Assembly (NCBI RefSeq): GCF_035046485.1
Contig: NC_085137.1
Span: 483,284,252-483,348,251 of the forward strand
Direction: 5' to 3'
DNA length: 64,000 nucleotides
Source of the DNA: Aedes albopictus
Lineage: Eukaryota > Arthropoda > Insecta > Diptera > Culicidae
Numbering within the stretch: the stretch's first letter is position 1; each line of letters opens with the position of its first letter. Both the position numbers and the translations under genes were made by a program. Shown one piece after another: positions 32,796 through 45,212 of the stretch. A model generated the notes under the pieces. That model ran no database searches, was not told the origin of the DNA, and saw nothing but the letters and a program-made list of their open reading frames with translations.

Positions 32796-33155
32796 ATTTC
32801 ACAATCAAAAATCACTTTACAGTCTTCGATAAACTTTTTCCTGCACACTTTACTGATTACTATATTCCTAACATTTGGCAAGAAAAATGGAAGCAAGTGA
32901 AATTTTTCATACTGAATCCAATTCAAATTTGAACCATATCACAGAGCGCGAGGAGCAACCAGTGGGATCAAAATTTTTAGCGATAATTTTAAACGCAAAA
33001 GGGGATTGAACAATTTTGTTTGAGGTTGATGCAATTAAATTTCCATTTTCCCATGCAACCCCCCTTCTACTGTGTATTTACACCCCAGGAATTTTAAAAG
33101 GTGAGATTTGATGAGCTTGCTTCAGTTTTGTCAAGATTTTGTTCTCTTACACATA

Positions 33156-34586
33156 CACTCCCGATCAAAAGTTTTGGGTCATCCCCTCAAAAACATGTCA
33201 TTGTTTTAGGCCCATATCTCCGACAATTTACGTCCGATTTCGAAACCCTAGGTTGCATTCAAAAGATTATAAGTCAAAGTAACTTTGAACGCGATTTAGA
33301 TGAAACTTTTACAAAAATATTTGTATGTAAACTTTAGCTAAAGTTGCCAAATTTTTTAAAAAATGTATATAAACTTACGGCAGTGTCGCTGGAAATTGAG
33401 TCGACCAAATAGAGAGTGGTAATATAACCTATTTTCTATTAGCTTTCGACTGCTTTTTACCGAACTTGGCTAAAAAAAATAGGAAAAAAGTTATTAAGTA
33501 AATTAACTCTTGATGTCATCGACCAAAAGTTTGGGGTCACCCCTCAATATGATGTATCATCCAAAAGTTTGGGGTCATTTTCGTAAAACGTGGCAAAGTG
33601 ATTTGGTAATATCTTCGTCATCTATAGTTCAATTTTAATTCTTTTTGGCTCATTTGAAAGATAATTAACTAAATTTACGTTTGATGTCTTTAATTTAACG
33701 TATTCAACGATTTTTATGTATAAAAATGTTATATAAAGTTAACACATTTCATTACATTTCAAAAAATTAGGTAATTGTACGTTAAGTTTTAGTTTGTAAA
33801 TTTTAACAAATATGTGTGGTTCAATGTCTATGCAGTAAGTACCATCATAGACTAATTTCAAGACCTCGATGTACCAAAGAAAACGATCAAATTTTCGGTG
33901 ACCAGTCCGGTACCCAATAAATATTCATAACCGTGTATTTTTTTCCGTGTAAATTACCTTTTGTGTAAATTTTACTTAGCGTGTTACACTGATCTGACAG
34001 CTCTGACAGTAAGGGACTAAACATAAATTACGTAAAGTGAGTACCGAGGATTGTTCACAATCTGCGAACATGACTGCGGAAAAAATTGCGACCATGACGC
34101 CGTTGGTACCATTCATTATGTTTCAAATAAGCCAAGAAGAATTAAAATAGTATGAAAGATGACAAAGATATCACTTTTCCATGTTTTACGATGGTGACCC
34201 CAAACTTTTGGCCGATGACATCAAGAGTTAATTTACTTAATAATTTTTTTCCTAAATTTTTTAGCCAAGTTCGGTAAAAAGCAGTCGAAAGCTTATAGAA
34301 AATAGGTTATATTACAACTCTCATCTTAATATTTGGTCGACTCAATTTCCAGCGACACTGCCGTAAGTTTATAGTCATTTTTTTAGAAAAATTGACAACT
34401 TTGGGTTGAGTTTACATACAAATATTTTTGTAAAAGTTTCATCTAAATCACGTTCAAAGTTATTTTGACTTATTATCTTTTGAATGAGACCTAGGGTTTC
34501 GAAATCGGACATAAATTGCCGGAGATATGGGCCTAAAAAAATGACATGTTTTTGAGGGGGTGACCCCAAACTTTTGATCGGGAGTG
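33156..34586. mobile_element. Tc1/mariner-like foldback, 1.43 kb
   Basis: Ends CACTCCCGATCAAAAGTTT inverted, TA on both sides (33154-33155, 34587-34588). Long arms; AAAGTTTGGGGTCA repeats inside. The end sequence is a type often seen in insect Tc1/mariner elements. Confidence 0.8.
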
Positions 34587-34678
34587 TATTTATCGCTTGC
34601 ATTGATTATTTTCACTGTTTTCACCACTTCCTATGAGATACCCGGAACCGGTTCCAAGATTGTACCTATTGTCTCAAA

Positions 34679-37052
34679 GGCTTAGGGACAAAACGTCGAA
34701 AGACAAAACGTCGAATGCCAAAACGTCGAATGCCAAAAGGTCGAAAGGACAAAATGTTGAAAACGAGTAATCTAAGCAAATAGTGAATTGTTTATTCTTT
34801 TAAAGAAACCCCATTCTTTCACTTGTATCTGCCAATTAGTACAGAGGGGACACAGACAAACAGACGTAACTCTCAGAGGAAATTCATCAAAAACTTTTGC
34901 CCGGTGTCATTTCTATGAGCACACTGCCACCTGTTGGTAGAACCGCGCGCGACACTGTCGGCCATGATGGATTTCGATTTGACGTTTTTCTGACACGCAC
35001 ACTACTACACAAATTGCCTGTAATTTTCGTTTGCATCATTCAGCAACGTGTACACTGGCAAACGTCAAAGCGATCGAACACTAGCTCCTCTGGTGGAACG
35101 ATCGCGCAAATCAAATGAAATTTGAATTGATAGTTAAATACATGTGCCAAGCCGTTTTGAAGAGTGTTACGTCTGTTTGTCTGTGGAGGGGAGCCTTCCT
35201 GAGTCTCCCTGAAACAACACCTCAGGGTCGGCATGTATCTAGCCCAGTTTTTCGCGGGTAGGGAATATTCGCACAGTAGTATATAAAAAAACTTCGCGAA
35301 CTTTTCCAGCCTTTTCTTCTCCCTACACTTTCCCACATTCTTAATCGCTACTCTAACCTGTCTTCATCCTCTACTTCTTCGGGGCCGCTACTACTGCCAC
35401 CTAGTGTTGCATTTGTACTGAAATAACTTCCAAAAGCTTGAATGTGTCATCAAATCCTATGTATGTGTGTCCTGCCCAAGGTTCTGCACAAGGACTTAGT
35501 GACACATGCATACATACGTTGTTGCGCGGAAATATGCGCCACAATGACCTGGAATATTGTGGCATGGGTTCTGCACCCAAATCCCAACCGTTTCCTAATC
35601 TCAATTGAGGGTGAGTTTCTGAATCGAATCAGCCAGAAACATGACCATTTCAGTTTACCAGGTACCATCAGGGTACCATGTTGGCATTCTGCGAAATCAG
35701 TTCTTGCTATTACGTTCTCTTTCGAGATCATGCGCGTTTCAAATTTTGAACTGAACAATGTTTAAATTATGTTTGATCGCAGTGTGCCGCATTTGAACTT
35801 CAACGCAAATTGATCGCATTTAAATGCAACACTGCGAGTGGCAGACTGCCAGTGCCTCTATAGCCGGATCTCTGGCACCTTAAGGGTGGCGATGGCGATT
35901 ATCGGACGCATTGTTCCATCAAGGGTCTGAAGCATCATGGAGTGCATGGCAGTGACTCCCACCTAAGATAACGAGACAATGTTCGTGTGTCCCCGTCAAC
36001 CCCCCCCACTACTTGACAGATGAACTCAGTTTCGCGTACCTACTTGCAAATCGTAGATGTCGCTACTGTACGTAAACAACGGGTTCATCCTTCACTGACG
36101 CAACAATTTTTGTCCATGCGAAAACATATTTTTGTAGCGTGGTGAGTGGAAGCCAAAGAGAGGCTAGCGTTTCGTATCAAAAGGACGTATTCTACAGAAG
36201 CGCAAAAACTAATGTTCATTGAATTCAAATTATTTTGAATTTTCTTTTTGTTGCTGTATGAAATGTAATAATAGCACATGTTTAAACGGTCGTGCATATT
36301 ATTTTGTTACTGCACATACAAAATAAAACCGAGGATAAAACTCGAAAAAAAAATTGCAAATGATTATTTTTAACTTCTTTTTGGCTTTGCCACCGGATAT
36401 GCAGCTGTAAAATGTTGGCATAGTTAGTAATTTATTACTAGCAGCTTGCAGGTGCTTATTAACCGCACCAGAAGAAAACTTGGATTTCGAACTATTTTTA
36501 TGAAAGTGACTATTTTGCCTCTACCCGTTTTATAGATACATACAATTTTCGGTCTCGATGCTGAACTTAATTTGCGTTCTCTTACGCCAGAAAAATGAAA
36601 ACAACACATTAAGATTCCTGTTTATTGTTTTAATATATTTTGTGCGGTGTGTTATTCTTGGATTTCGTCCTTTTCAAAAGTAGCGCTTGCCGCTTTGATT
36701 CTGACAGTGCCACCCGGACCAAAATTTTTAGGTACGCTGACGTTGTTCGGCAGCTGTCAAGAAGCTCCCGGGTTGGTCCCCGTTAATCAGTTCGTCATCC
36801 TGCTATTTTGGTAGATCTACTATACTGCCGTGAATCGCATATCTGTCCCATTTGCATAGGAAATCCAGCAAAGATGGGACGGATATGCGATTCACGGCAG
36901 TATATCGCCACCCCTCTCAGGCTACCAACAGGATCGTTTTGAATTCACACAAAATCTGAGAAAAAAAATCCACACTAAACTGCGAACACTTACACACTTT
37001 TCGACGTTTTGTCCTTTCGACGTTTTGTCTTTCGACGTTTTGTCACCCATTC
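34679..37052. mobile_element. hAT-like element with ACAAAACGTCGAA subterminal tandem repeats
   Basis: An 8-bp duplication GTCTCAAA (34671-34678, 37053-37060). Both ends carry inverted arrays of a ~14-bp unit GACAAAACGTCGAA (34686-34760 and about 36997-37046). The interior 35.0-36.9 kb has no transposase that I can recognise. Confidence 0.65.
36835..36900. mobile_element. Tiny 66-bp hairpin element
   Basis: CTGCCGTGAATCGCATATC forms the arms, with a ~15-nt loop and TA on both sides (36833-36834, 36901-36902). It is nested in the hAT-like element. Confidence 0.6.
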
Positions 37053-37530
37053 GTCTCAAATATGGTCTGAGACTAGTTTCTTGCTAACTGTTCAACAGGT
37101 TTTCTGAAAAGCTGAAAATTGATGTGCATGTATGAATTTGATTCATTTTACATTTTGGTCATTCTGGCGGGACATACAAAACGGGTTCTGGAACACTACC
37201 GGTAGTCTGTAATGTGATCTGTGACTATTTTCTTGTAAACCGTTCATCAGGTTATCGAAAAAGCCGTGGTTTGATGTGAACTGGTTCTGGAACACTACCG
37301 GTAGTCTCTGTACCAGACCTCAAACTACTAACACTGTTTTCATCAATGTTTGATGTGATCAAAGGCTGAGTTGTTGAAAATCGTTGATCAGGTTATCAAA
37401 AAAGCCGCGATTTAATGTGTCGCATGCATGGGTTTGGCTCCCATATGCATTTGACCACTTCCAGCGGGACACCCGGAACCGGTTCCGGAATACTGTTGGT
37501 TGTACCTGTGAGAATCTTTCTCTGTAATGA

Positions 37531-39457
37531 TTATTCAACAACTGTATTCATTATTTGTATAAACTTTATTACCGATACTTCAATATTACATACAATGATT
37601 CACACTCCAGACAACAATAACAACATCTCCACATATGACAGATACTCAATGTAAACATACACGCTAAACGTAATAGAGTAATACAATAATGTGTTGTGTG
37701 CATACCACAAGGTACCACATCTCGTTTTTTCTCCAGATCCGCAGCAAGGTCACTCCACGTTGTTTTCGCTTATAGTCTCCTCAGTTTATGAACGTCTCGC
37801 TTCAGTCTCACATCAGAATTAGTAGTACAGTCATCCATTTGGTCATCCATCTCTGCTCGGCATTTTGGTAAATTACTTGGCCGTTACTTATGGTTGTACC
37901 TAAAAAGAAATATTATTTTGACCCAAGTATTTTCCCAAATCCCAAAATATTTTTAATACTGAGTGTCAAGCTAAATATTACCTTTGCTGATGAATTAATT
38001 GAATTGCTTTCCTCTTCTCAAATGTTTTCAATGACAGCTAGCATGCAAACATTGTATACTGCCCACTGATTTTTTTTTTGACATGTCCTTTCATAGAAGA
38101 ATCTCATACAAAAGGTATGTATATTCAGATTATTATTCAGACATTTTTTTTACTAATATGTCGGAACACTGCACGAATGTTACAGTGGAAATATTATCAA
38201 TATCCATTAACTCGTTTTCGATCCAAAGTGTCCAAGTGTCATACAAACACTATTTCCTTTTATGTTTTTTTTTAGCGAACTTCGCTGGAACTCGTTTCTT
38301 ATTCAGAATATATTCAGAAGTTTGGCTTTACAGATTTTGTTTTCTAAATATCGAAAAGATTGATACTTTTTTTAAATCAAATCAGGGTTTCGAAAAACGT
38401 CACTTATCCAAAGCAATATTTGTAATACTAGTTTTAGCTAAATAGTAATTTGAAAACTTGAAAACATCCAGTTTTTTGAATTATATTTAATACATATTGT
38501 TCACAAAACTCGCACCCGCACTAGCGCACCGGTTGCTGGTATTGCGCATCATTAGGCTACTTAATAGCTGAAATTTGCACTAATCTGAATCGAGTTGTTA
38601 TGTTTATAAGTCGGTTATACATCAATTTTCGCACCGCCAGTCACTTCGGCTTCCATCCGAAAACGTAATGATAGTAGCCAATTATTATATACAAAGCAAT
38701 TTTCTTCAGATAACAAAATAAATCGATCATCTTATTGGAGCATTTTTCGACGGTTCACCTATATAGGTGTCCACGTTTTTAGGAATCTGAATGAGTTTAT
38801 TTTTACGGTTTGGTCGTTCAATAGGTTTACATTCTACGAGGTATATTTTCCCGCATTTACTGGTGATTCGTGCTCAATCAAACCTATTTTAACATTACAA
38901 AACCAAAAATTTGTTCCTTTGATGTCGCTCTTTTGGGTTCTGAACTGTAGGACTTATTTTCATGATGAACCTCCAAAATATTGCAAAAGCCCCTCAACAT
39001 GTTATTTTCTCACTCTAGATACCTAATGAAGCTATTTCAACAAGCCTTTTCCAAATTATTCGCATTCAATGTACCGTCAAAATTTAGGACTTTTTATCTT
39101 TAAGTAACTCTGATTTTCTACATATGCTAATCATATTGATAATATTCTCAGTTCGTTGGATCGGACTAGAATATTCTGCAATATTGCAAAGCCCAATCAT
39201 CTGTCTATCATATCACTTATTTCACATCTTTTCGATGAAATACATCCTCATTTTTTTTGTTAACGCTTACAAGTCTGACGTAGTGCACACTGACCGTGAT
39301 TGTCTGTGTCATTATGGCCCTTACGCTTGCCTCTACGATTTAATTCTATGTACTGAAACTATTTAAAGCACATTTTTATTCAAATTTTCAATGAACTTAT
39401 TAACACAAATATCACTTATACAAGTAAACACATTTTTATTGGTAAAAATCCATGGAT
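37531..39457. other. AT-rich stretch, no gene recognised
   Basis: Minus-strand 37900-37700 has a short open piece (MDDQMDDCTTNSDVRLKRDV then a stop, then TTWSDLAADLEKKRDVV) that could be a decayed exon. Nothing else stood out. Confidence 0.3.
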
Positions 39458-39460
39458 TTA

Positions 39461-39662
39461 AGGACAAGGTATTTGGAGTACATAGCTCAAAATTTCTAGA
39501 GCACCGTTTTTTAGAACCGTTGAAAGGATTTGGATGAAAATGCATCACGCTAATTGTTCAGTGGTTGTCAGCAGCGTGATGCATTTTAATCCAAATCCGT
39601 TCAACGGTTCTAAAAACGGTGCTCTAGAAATTTTGAGCAATGTACTCCAAATACCTTGTCCT
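39461..39662. mobile_element. 202-bp foldback MITE
   Basis: Ends AGGACAAGGTATTTGGAGTA inverted, long arms, and TA (or TTAA) at both borders, which cannot be told apart because the site is palindromic. The loop holds ATGCATCACGCT, inverted beyond it. Confidence 0.75.
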
Positions 39663-39729
39663 TAATATATAAATTTTATTTGTACACACGTACTCGTTTT
39701 CCACGCTGGATCACACATAAAATCGATGG

Positions 39730-39838
39730 ACCTTATATAAACTATGTGTATCTACACATGAAGAGGGTTATCTATGACAAATTGCAAAAATCTATGTGTG
39801 CGACACATGCATACAATATTTGCAGTTTTTTCAGTGTA
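39730..39838 (-). repeat. Dispersed repeat, diverged copy 3
   Basis: In reverse complement it aligns with the 20726 repeat (ACACTGAAAAAACTGCAAAT, then ATGTGTCGCACACATAGATT, then TTTTGCAATTTGTC). Confidence 0.5.
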
Positions 39839-40284
39839 TGAAATCTGAAAATTCAAACAAGGTAACATGTTAGTAAATGGTACCTGTTTGCATTAATAAG
39901 CTCGACTGAAAAACAAACCTCATAATCCAGCTTTCATTAGATTTATCTATTCCTGTAGTTACAGAAATGATTATTTTTCATTATTCCAATATCTTGTGCT
40001 TTTGATATACTGTACGTTATTCTCCTCAATTATAGTTTCAATACTTTAACTGATCAAAATTTGTCTCTTCCTGTAAGTAAATTGTTGTGCAGAATTTGTT
40101 GTTGAGCGTACTGCTGTACCTTGCTCTCTAACTTGTACCACAGTTCTTGGCAAGATGGCCCACTTATTGGCAAAAATGGCACTATATCCAGTGTTAGGCA
40201 ATCATAAGTCAAAATGCCCCTCCTGACCACACCCGATTCATTTTATATTCAAAGACTTCAGAAGTGATTACTCCTTGGATTACT

Positions 40285-40784
40285 NNNNNNNNNNNNNNNN
40301 NNNNNNNNNNNNNNNNNNNNNNNNNNNNNNNNNNNNNNNNNNNNNNNNNNNNNNNNNNNNNNNNNNNNNNNNNNNNNNNNNNNNNNNNNNNNNNNNNNNN
40401 NNNNNNNNNNNNNNNNNNNNNNNNNNNNNNNNNNNNNNNNNNNNNNNNNNNNNNNNNNNNNNNNNNNNNNNNNNNNNNNNNNNNNNNNNNNNNNNNNNNN
40501 NNNNNNNNNNNNNNNNNNNNNNNNNNNNNNNNNNNNNNNNNNNNNNNNNNNNNNNNNNNNNNNNNNNNNNNNNNNNNNNNNNNNNNNNNNNNNNNNNNNN
40601 NNNNNNNNNNNNNNNNNNNNNNNNNNNNNNNNNNNNNNNNNNNNNNNNNNNNNNNNNNNNNNNNNNNNNNNNNNNNNNNNNNNNNNNNNNNNNNNNNNNN
40701 NNNNNNNNNNNNNNNNNNNNNNNNNNNNNNNNNNNNNNNNNNNNNNNNNNNNNNNNNNNNNNNNNNNNNNNNNNNNNNNNNNNN
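40285..40784. other. Assembly gap, 500 N
   Basis: Exactly 500 undetermined bases, a typical scaffold gap. Open frames that cross it are artefacts. Confidence 0.98.
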
Positions 40785-41217
40785 ATCCTACTTTGGGGCT
40801 GGGTTGGGGCTGCTGCATAAAGTGTTGACGTGGGAAAATGAGCACTTGTTAAAATTTATGCATACTGGTGGTCAATAAAAATGGGTGGTCATTCATTGGG
40901 AAGGTTATTTTCATAAATTGATAAGAACTAACCTACGTAGAAAAAAGAAATTTGGATTTTCCAATTTGGAATCATGAGGTCACACTTTATGGTATTTGTT
41001 AATCTTGTTATCTCAACTCAAAACTCAAGATTTTTTAAATGAATAAAGCATTTATAATTTTTTCTATATTCATTGTATAAAGCCGCGCCGTGAACGCTCC
41101 TTTTTCACAAACCCATCTCTCTCTCGGCTTAGATACAATCCACAACACACTCTCGTTTGTGCCCACTAACTACAAGTGAGAGCGAATTGTTTCTATTCCG
41201 AAGAATCATTATCGGTT

Positions 41218-41375
41218 CTGTGGCTCAGTTGGTTGAAGCGCCGGTCTAACGAATACGGAGTCGTGGGTTCGAATCCCACCAGAAAGCGATTTTTTTTCAC
41301 AAATTTCATCTCTCAATTTGTTAATTAGCAACATTTCGAGCCTTCTAATTACAAGTTTTTCTAGTGTATTTGATG
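41218..41375 (+). mobile_element. tRNA-derived SINE, third family
   Basis: TTCTGTGGCTCAGTTGGTTG (A box), TCTAACGA at the anticodon position (AAC), GTGGGTTCGAATCCCACCAG (B box), then body TTTCATCTCTCAATTTGTTA and a TTCTAATTACAAGTTTTTCT end. It is the parent type of the inverted dimer at 22.1 kb and the fragment at 10.9 kb. Confidence 0.7.
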
Positions 41376-41458
41376 TTCATATTGTTGTTCAGATCATTTT
41401 GCATCAGTTATGTTTTTAAAGCTACCAACTATGGGTCAGTATAAATTCATATTTCCAG

Positions 41459-41646
41459 AAAAACTGGCTTTCTCAGTCTTGGACTATTCAAAACGGTGAG
41501 TTTTGCTTTGCCCGACGTTTCGGCTCTTTTATTGGGCCTTTTTCAAGGGGATACTATAAATAAAAGAGCCCAATAAAAGAGCCGAAACGTCGGGCAAAGC
41601 AAAACTCACCGTTTTGAATAGTCCAAGACTGAGAAAGCCAGTTTTT
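41459..41646. repeat. Palindromic pair of a retroelement terminus with hammerhead-like motif
   Basis: Arms starting AAAAACTGGCTTTCTCAGTC are inverted copies around a short spacer. The minus strand of the left arm (41550-41511) reads CCTTGAAAAAGGCCC, then GAGCCGAAACGTC. A single copy of a related unit is at 46.36-46.44 kb. Confidence 0.65.
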
Positions 41647-42438
41647 GCGGAAGTAACAAATTTTCAGTCGCACTCACCCAGCTAAATTCATATTTTTATT
41701 AATTTCAAGCTTCATTGTGCAATTGGCTAGTTCATCTTTCTGATATTGATTGATATCACTTGACTGGTGCATTGACGCACAACGGTTACACAACAAACTA
41801 ACGTTTATTACCAAATGAGCAGAAACGCCACAAACATGCACAACCTTTCCACTGAAGTGAAAGATTTTAATTCCATTTACGAATCGATTAATCAACGATC
41901 TAGGACAGTGAGACATCTACCCCCCTCAATGATCCCCACGGTCCTTTGTGAATTTGCTGGCTCTAACCCCGGCTGTCGGTGTGGGGACTGACCCTTGTGT
42001 ATCAAATCCCTTGGAGCTATGGAGTCCAAGCCGTAGGCTGGTTGGATGGCAGGCTGCAGAAGACAAACCGACATCGAAATGTGAAAGTGTCACTCAATCA
42101 ATTCCATTGGCTGACCGACCAAGATGCTGAGTGAATGAGCTTTAGTCGGCACGGCTCGGCTCAGCAATAGACATGAGGGTTTTCTTTGTGGGCGGTAAAC
42201 AAAGACAGTGCACGCAGTGGTTGATTTGATGGGAACCATGATAGGGTTGGAAGTTGCAGTGGACTGAAGACATCAAAGTTAGATGCGCTGATTTGATGTG
42301 GCGGTCTCGATGCTTGGATAACCTGATTATGAAACCAATTAGTCGTGTCTATTTTTTAAAACCGTTTTCTTAAGATTTCTTTAACGCGCAAATCCCTTTC
42401 GTGACGAACCAGCACAATTGTTCTTAATAGCTTTTCTA

Positions 42439-43599
42439 CAGGGGATACTCAAAATAACTGGGACAGCTAAAATTTTCACTTTTCAAAAAATGTTCTACTA
42501 GCTGTAACTTTTCGAAAAGGGCATCAAATATTCTCAAATTTTTACTGTAAGTTCATCAACTAGTTATGTATCAGTGGTCCAATTTTGGAAAAGATTGGGC
42601 TATATTACACGAAGTTAGAAAGATTCTAGAAAAGGGTACAATTATCCGATATCCAACTTTGAGCTGTTATATCTCCGGATTCAATGAACCGAATGCAATG
42701 AAATTTTTATCATTTATGACGATTATAATGAACTTTGAAAACCATTTGACTTGATTTCAAATTAGGCCGTTACAAATATTTATTTCACTTTTTGTCCCAC
42801 CACTCTATGACTGGTCGAGGGGGGGGATAAAAATAATAAAGCATTTAATTTGAAAAATATTAAAAACTCATCGGATTTGTTAAAGAATTTTGAGCAAGAC
42901 CCGAAATTTTGATAAATATTTTTTTATCTGCCCCCTCAAAATGCAAAATCCAGTCAAAAATTTTTGGAGGGGGGGGAGACAAAAAGTCAAAATAAAATTT
43001 GTATCAGCCTTATTAATAGGAAAAAAAAAAATTAGCGATTTCATTTATTCTATGTTTTTTTAGTAAATTTATCTATTTTTCATATGCATCCCATTACTTT
43101 TTCAATTTAATGCCGGCCATTTGGTTGCTTTCCTTCGAAACATAAATATATTCAAGTCAAGTAGAGGGAATTTAAATGAACAATAATTACTATCTCGAAT
43201 TTTGAAACCATGATGCAATTTTAGATAAATTGGTGTTATATTAGAAAAATAATCTAATCGTTATAATTTTCTTTTGTGTAAAGAATTTAAAGTTGAGTCG
43301 AAAGTTTTTAATAGCTTATTATATTGTTCATAAATGATCAAAATTTCATTGCATTCGGTTTGTTGAATCCGGAGATATAACATCTCAAAGATGGCTATCG
43401 CATAATTATACCTTTTTCTAGAATATTTCTAACTTCGTGTAGAATAGCCCGATCTTTTCCAAAATTGGACCACTGATATACAACTAGTTGATGAACTTAC
43501 AATAAAAATTTGATGCCCTTTTCGAAAAGTTACAGCTAGTTGAACATTTTTTGAAAAGTGAAAATTTTACCTGTCCCAGTTATTTTCAGTATTCCCTGT
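42439..43599. mobile_element. Tc1/mariner-like foldback, copy 1 (1161 bp)
   Basis: Ends CAGGGGATACTCAAAATAAC inverted (right end with two changes), TA on both sides (42437-42438, 43600-43601). Same family as 58700-59585 but with extra central sequence containing GGGGGG tracts. Confidence 0.8.
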
Positions 43600-43970
43600 A
43601 TGTATCTTTGCATTTAATTAGTCCTTGTTTTATGTCATAAAAACTGTAATAACTTATACTTGTATGTGTGCATACAAACTTTTTTTATATTGAAAAACAC
43701 AAAATTAAAAAATACTTAAAAAAGGGAAAATGTTACATGCCGCATTTTTTTCAATGTGATTCAATTTTCATCATAAGCTGTCCCACTCTGAATTTATCAG
43801 GATTTCCAGAGATGTCCAGGATTCACAAAAAGATTCGCGGCATTTCCGCAGAATTCTCGGGAATCATCTAATAAATATTGTTAGGGTTCCTGGAGAATAT
43901 TGTGGGAATAGGTAAGGTACATAGTTGGGGTGAAAAGTGCCATTTCATTAAATTGTTAGAATGTTTTTAG

Positions 43971-44577
43971 CAGAGCGTTCATGATTAACAAAAATTTTAA
44001 TTATGATTAATCATTGATGATTAAAATTTTTATTTCAGTGATTATTGATTATGATTAATGATTAATTTGATTTTGAGGATGATTACAGATTATGATTAAT
44101 GATTAAATTTGGTTTTATCTATGATTATTGATTATGATTAATGATTAAAGATGGTTCATTGATTAAAAATCATGATTAATCATGATTAATCAATCACAAA
44201 AACTGGAGGTGATTAAAATATATTCGTTGCTAAAAATATTTTTGAAGTTTCAAAAGTAAAAGGTAACTTTGTCTGGGAGATTTTTAAAAGAAGAATCATA
44301 AATCATAATATTTAGAACAGCATATTACCAACTTTAATTGAATAATATATTTTATATGGTGAATCAGTTTAGGTAATGAATGATTAATGATTGATTAACT
44401 TTTTTTTCTTATGATTATGATTACTGATTAATGATTAAATAGCGAAATCAGTGTGATTAAGATTAATGATTAATGATTAAATGAGATTTTTTTGTGATTA
44501 TGATTAATGATTTTTGATTAATCTTAATCATTAATTATTAATCATGATTAAATTTATGATTAATCATTAACGCTCTG
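43971..44577. mobile_element. MITE built of ATGATTAATGATTA repeats
   Basis: Ends CAGAGCGTTCATGATTAA and CAGAGCGTTAATGATTAA inverted. TTTTAG is duplicated (43965-43970, 44578-44583). The interior is a degenerate array of GATTAAT units. Confidence 0.6.
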
Positions 44578-44999
44578 TTTTAGATCCACATGGGTATATT
44601 TGGAACGGTCTCAACGAGTAGGAGAGTCGAAAATCGATGTCTGACGTTTCAAAATCCGAAATGGCGGCTTTCGGTTTTGAAAATCCTTGGAATCACACGA
44701 ATTTGGGTGTTTTCGAACATGACGCAATTTTGAAATCCATGTCAATGGGAACACACACGATTCTCAACTTACAAATCACCTGAATATTCATAGTTTTGCG
44801 TTCGTGTGCTTAACCCTCGAGTGATCGCGTTATTGTATTTTATACAACACTTTGAAAGTATCTTGCTTTTTGTATTCAGTATTTGAATTGACGTGGTGCT
44901 GGTGGCGGTGGCCAACCACGCGAGATACGAAAGGTTAATACGCGTTGCAACTCACAAACACCACCTGAGTTACTGATTACTAATTTATCGCTTTGCATT

Positions 45000-45165
45000 C
45001 CACAATGGTTTACATTCCTCGCTCTTCATTTCTCTTTTCTCATTCCTCACTGCTTACTACTAATTTCTGACTCTTCACTGTTCACTTCTCACTTTTCAAT
45101 ACTCACTCCTGCTCACTTCTCACTCGCTCCTCACCCCTCATTCTTCTCTGTTCACTTTATTGGAG
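45000..45165. repeat. Degenerate CTCACT microsatellite
   Basis: Loose repeats of TTCTCACTCCTCACT type. Similar tracts occur at 46640-46800 and, in the opposite strand sense (GAGTGAGCAGTGAGAAG), at 49590-49760. Confidence 0.6.
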
Positions 45166-45212
45166 ATGAACCAGCCTCGGGCTGAAAATCTCCCTAATAA
45201 AGCTAATAATAA

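Larger units (their letters stand above)
34600..37530. repeat. Tandem repeat array split by an insertion
   Basis: Pieces at 34600-34678 and 37053-37530 share GGAACCGGTTCC, CACTACCGGTAGTC and CATCAGGTTATC with a spacing of roughly 150-190 bp. The 2.37-kb hAT-like element sits inside one unit at GTCTCAAA. Confidence 0.55.

Noticed and set aside
40258..40878. Open frames of 180-200 codons across the N run
   Set aside because: They consist almost entirely of undetermined bases.
41218..41290. tRNA gene with AAC anticodon
   Set aside because: Good A and B boxes but poor acceptor pairing and a SINE body follows; the same body occurs at two other sites.
43980..44570. CRISPR-like repeats
   Set aside because: Degenerate ATGATTA simple repeat without spacers, in a eukaryotic genome.
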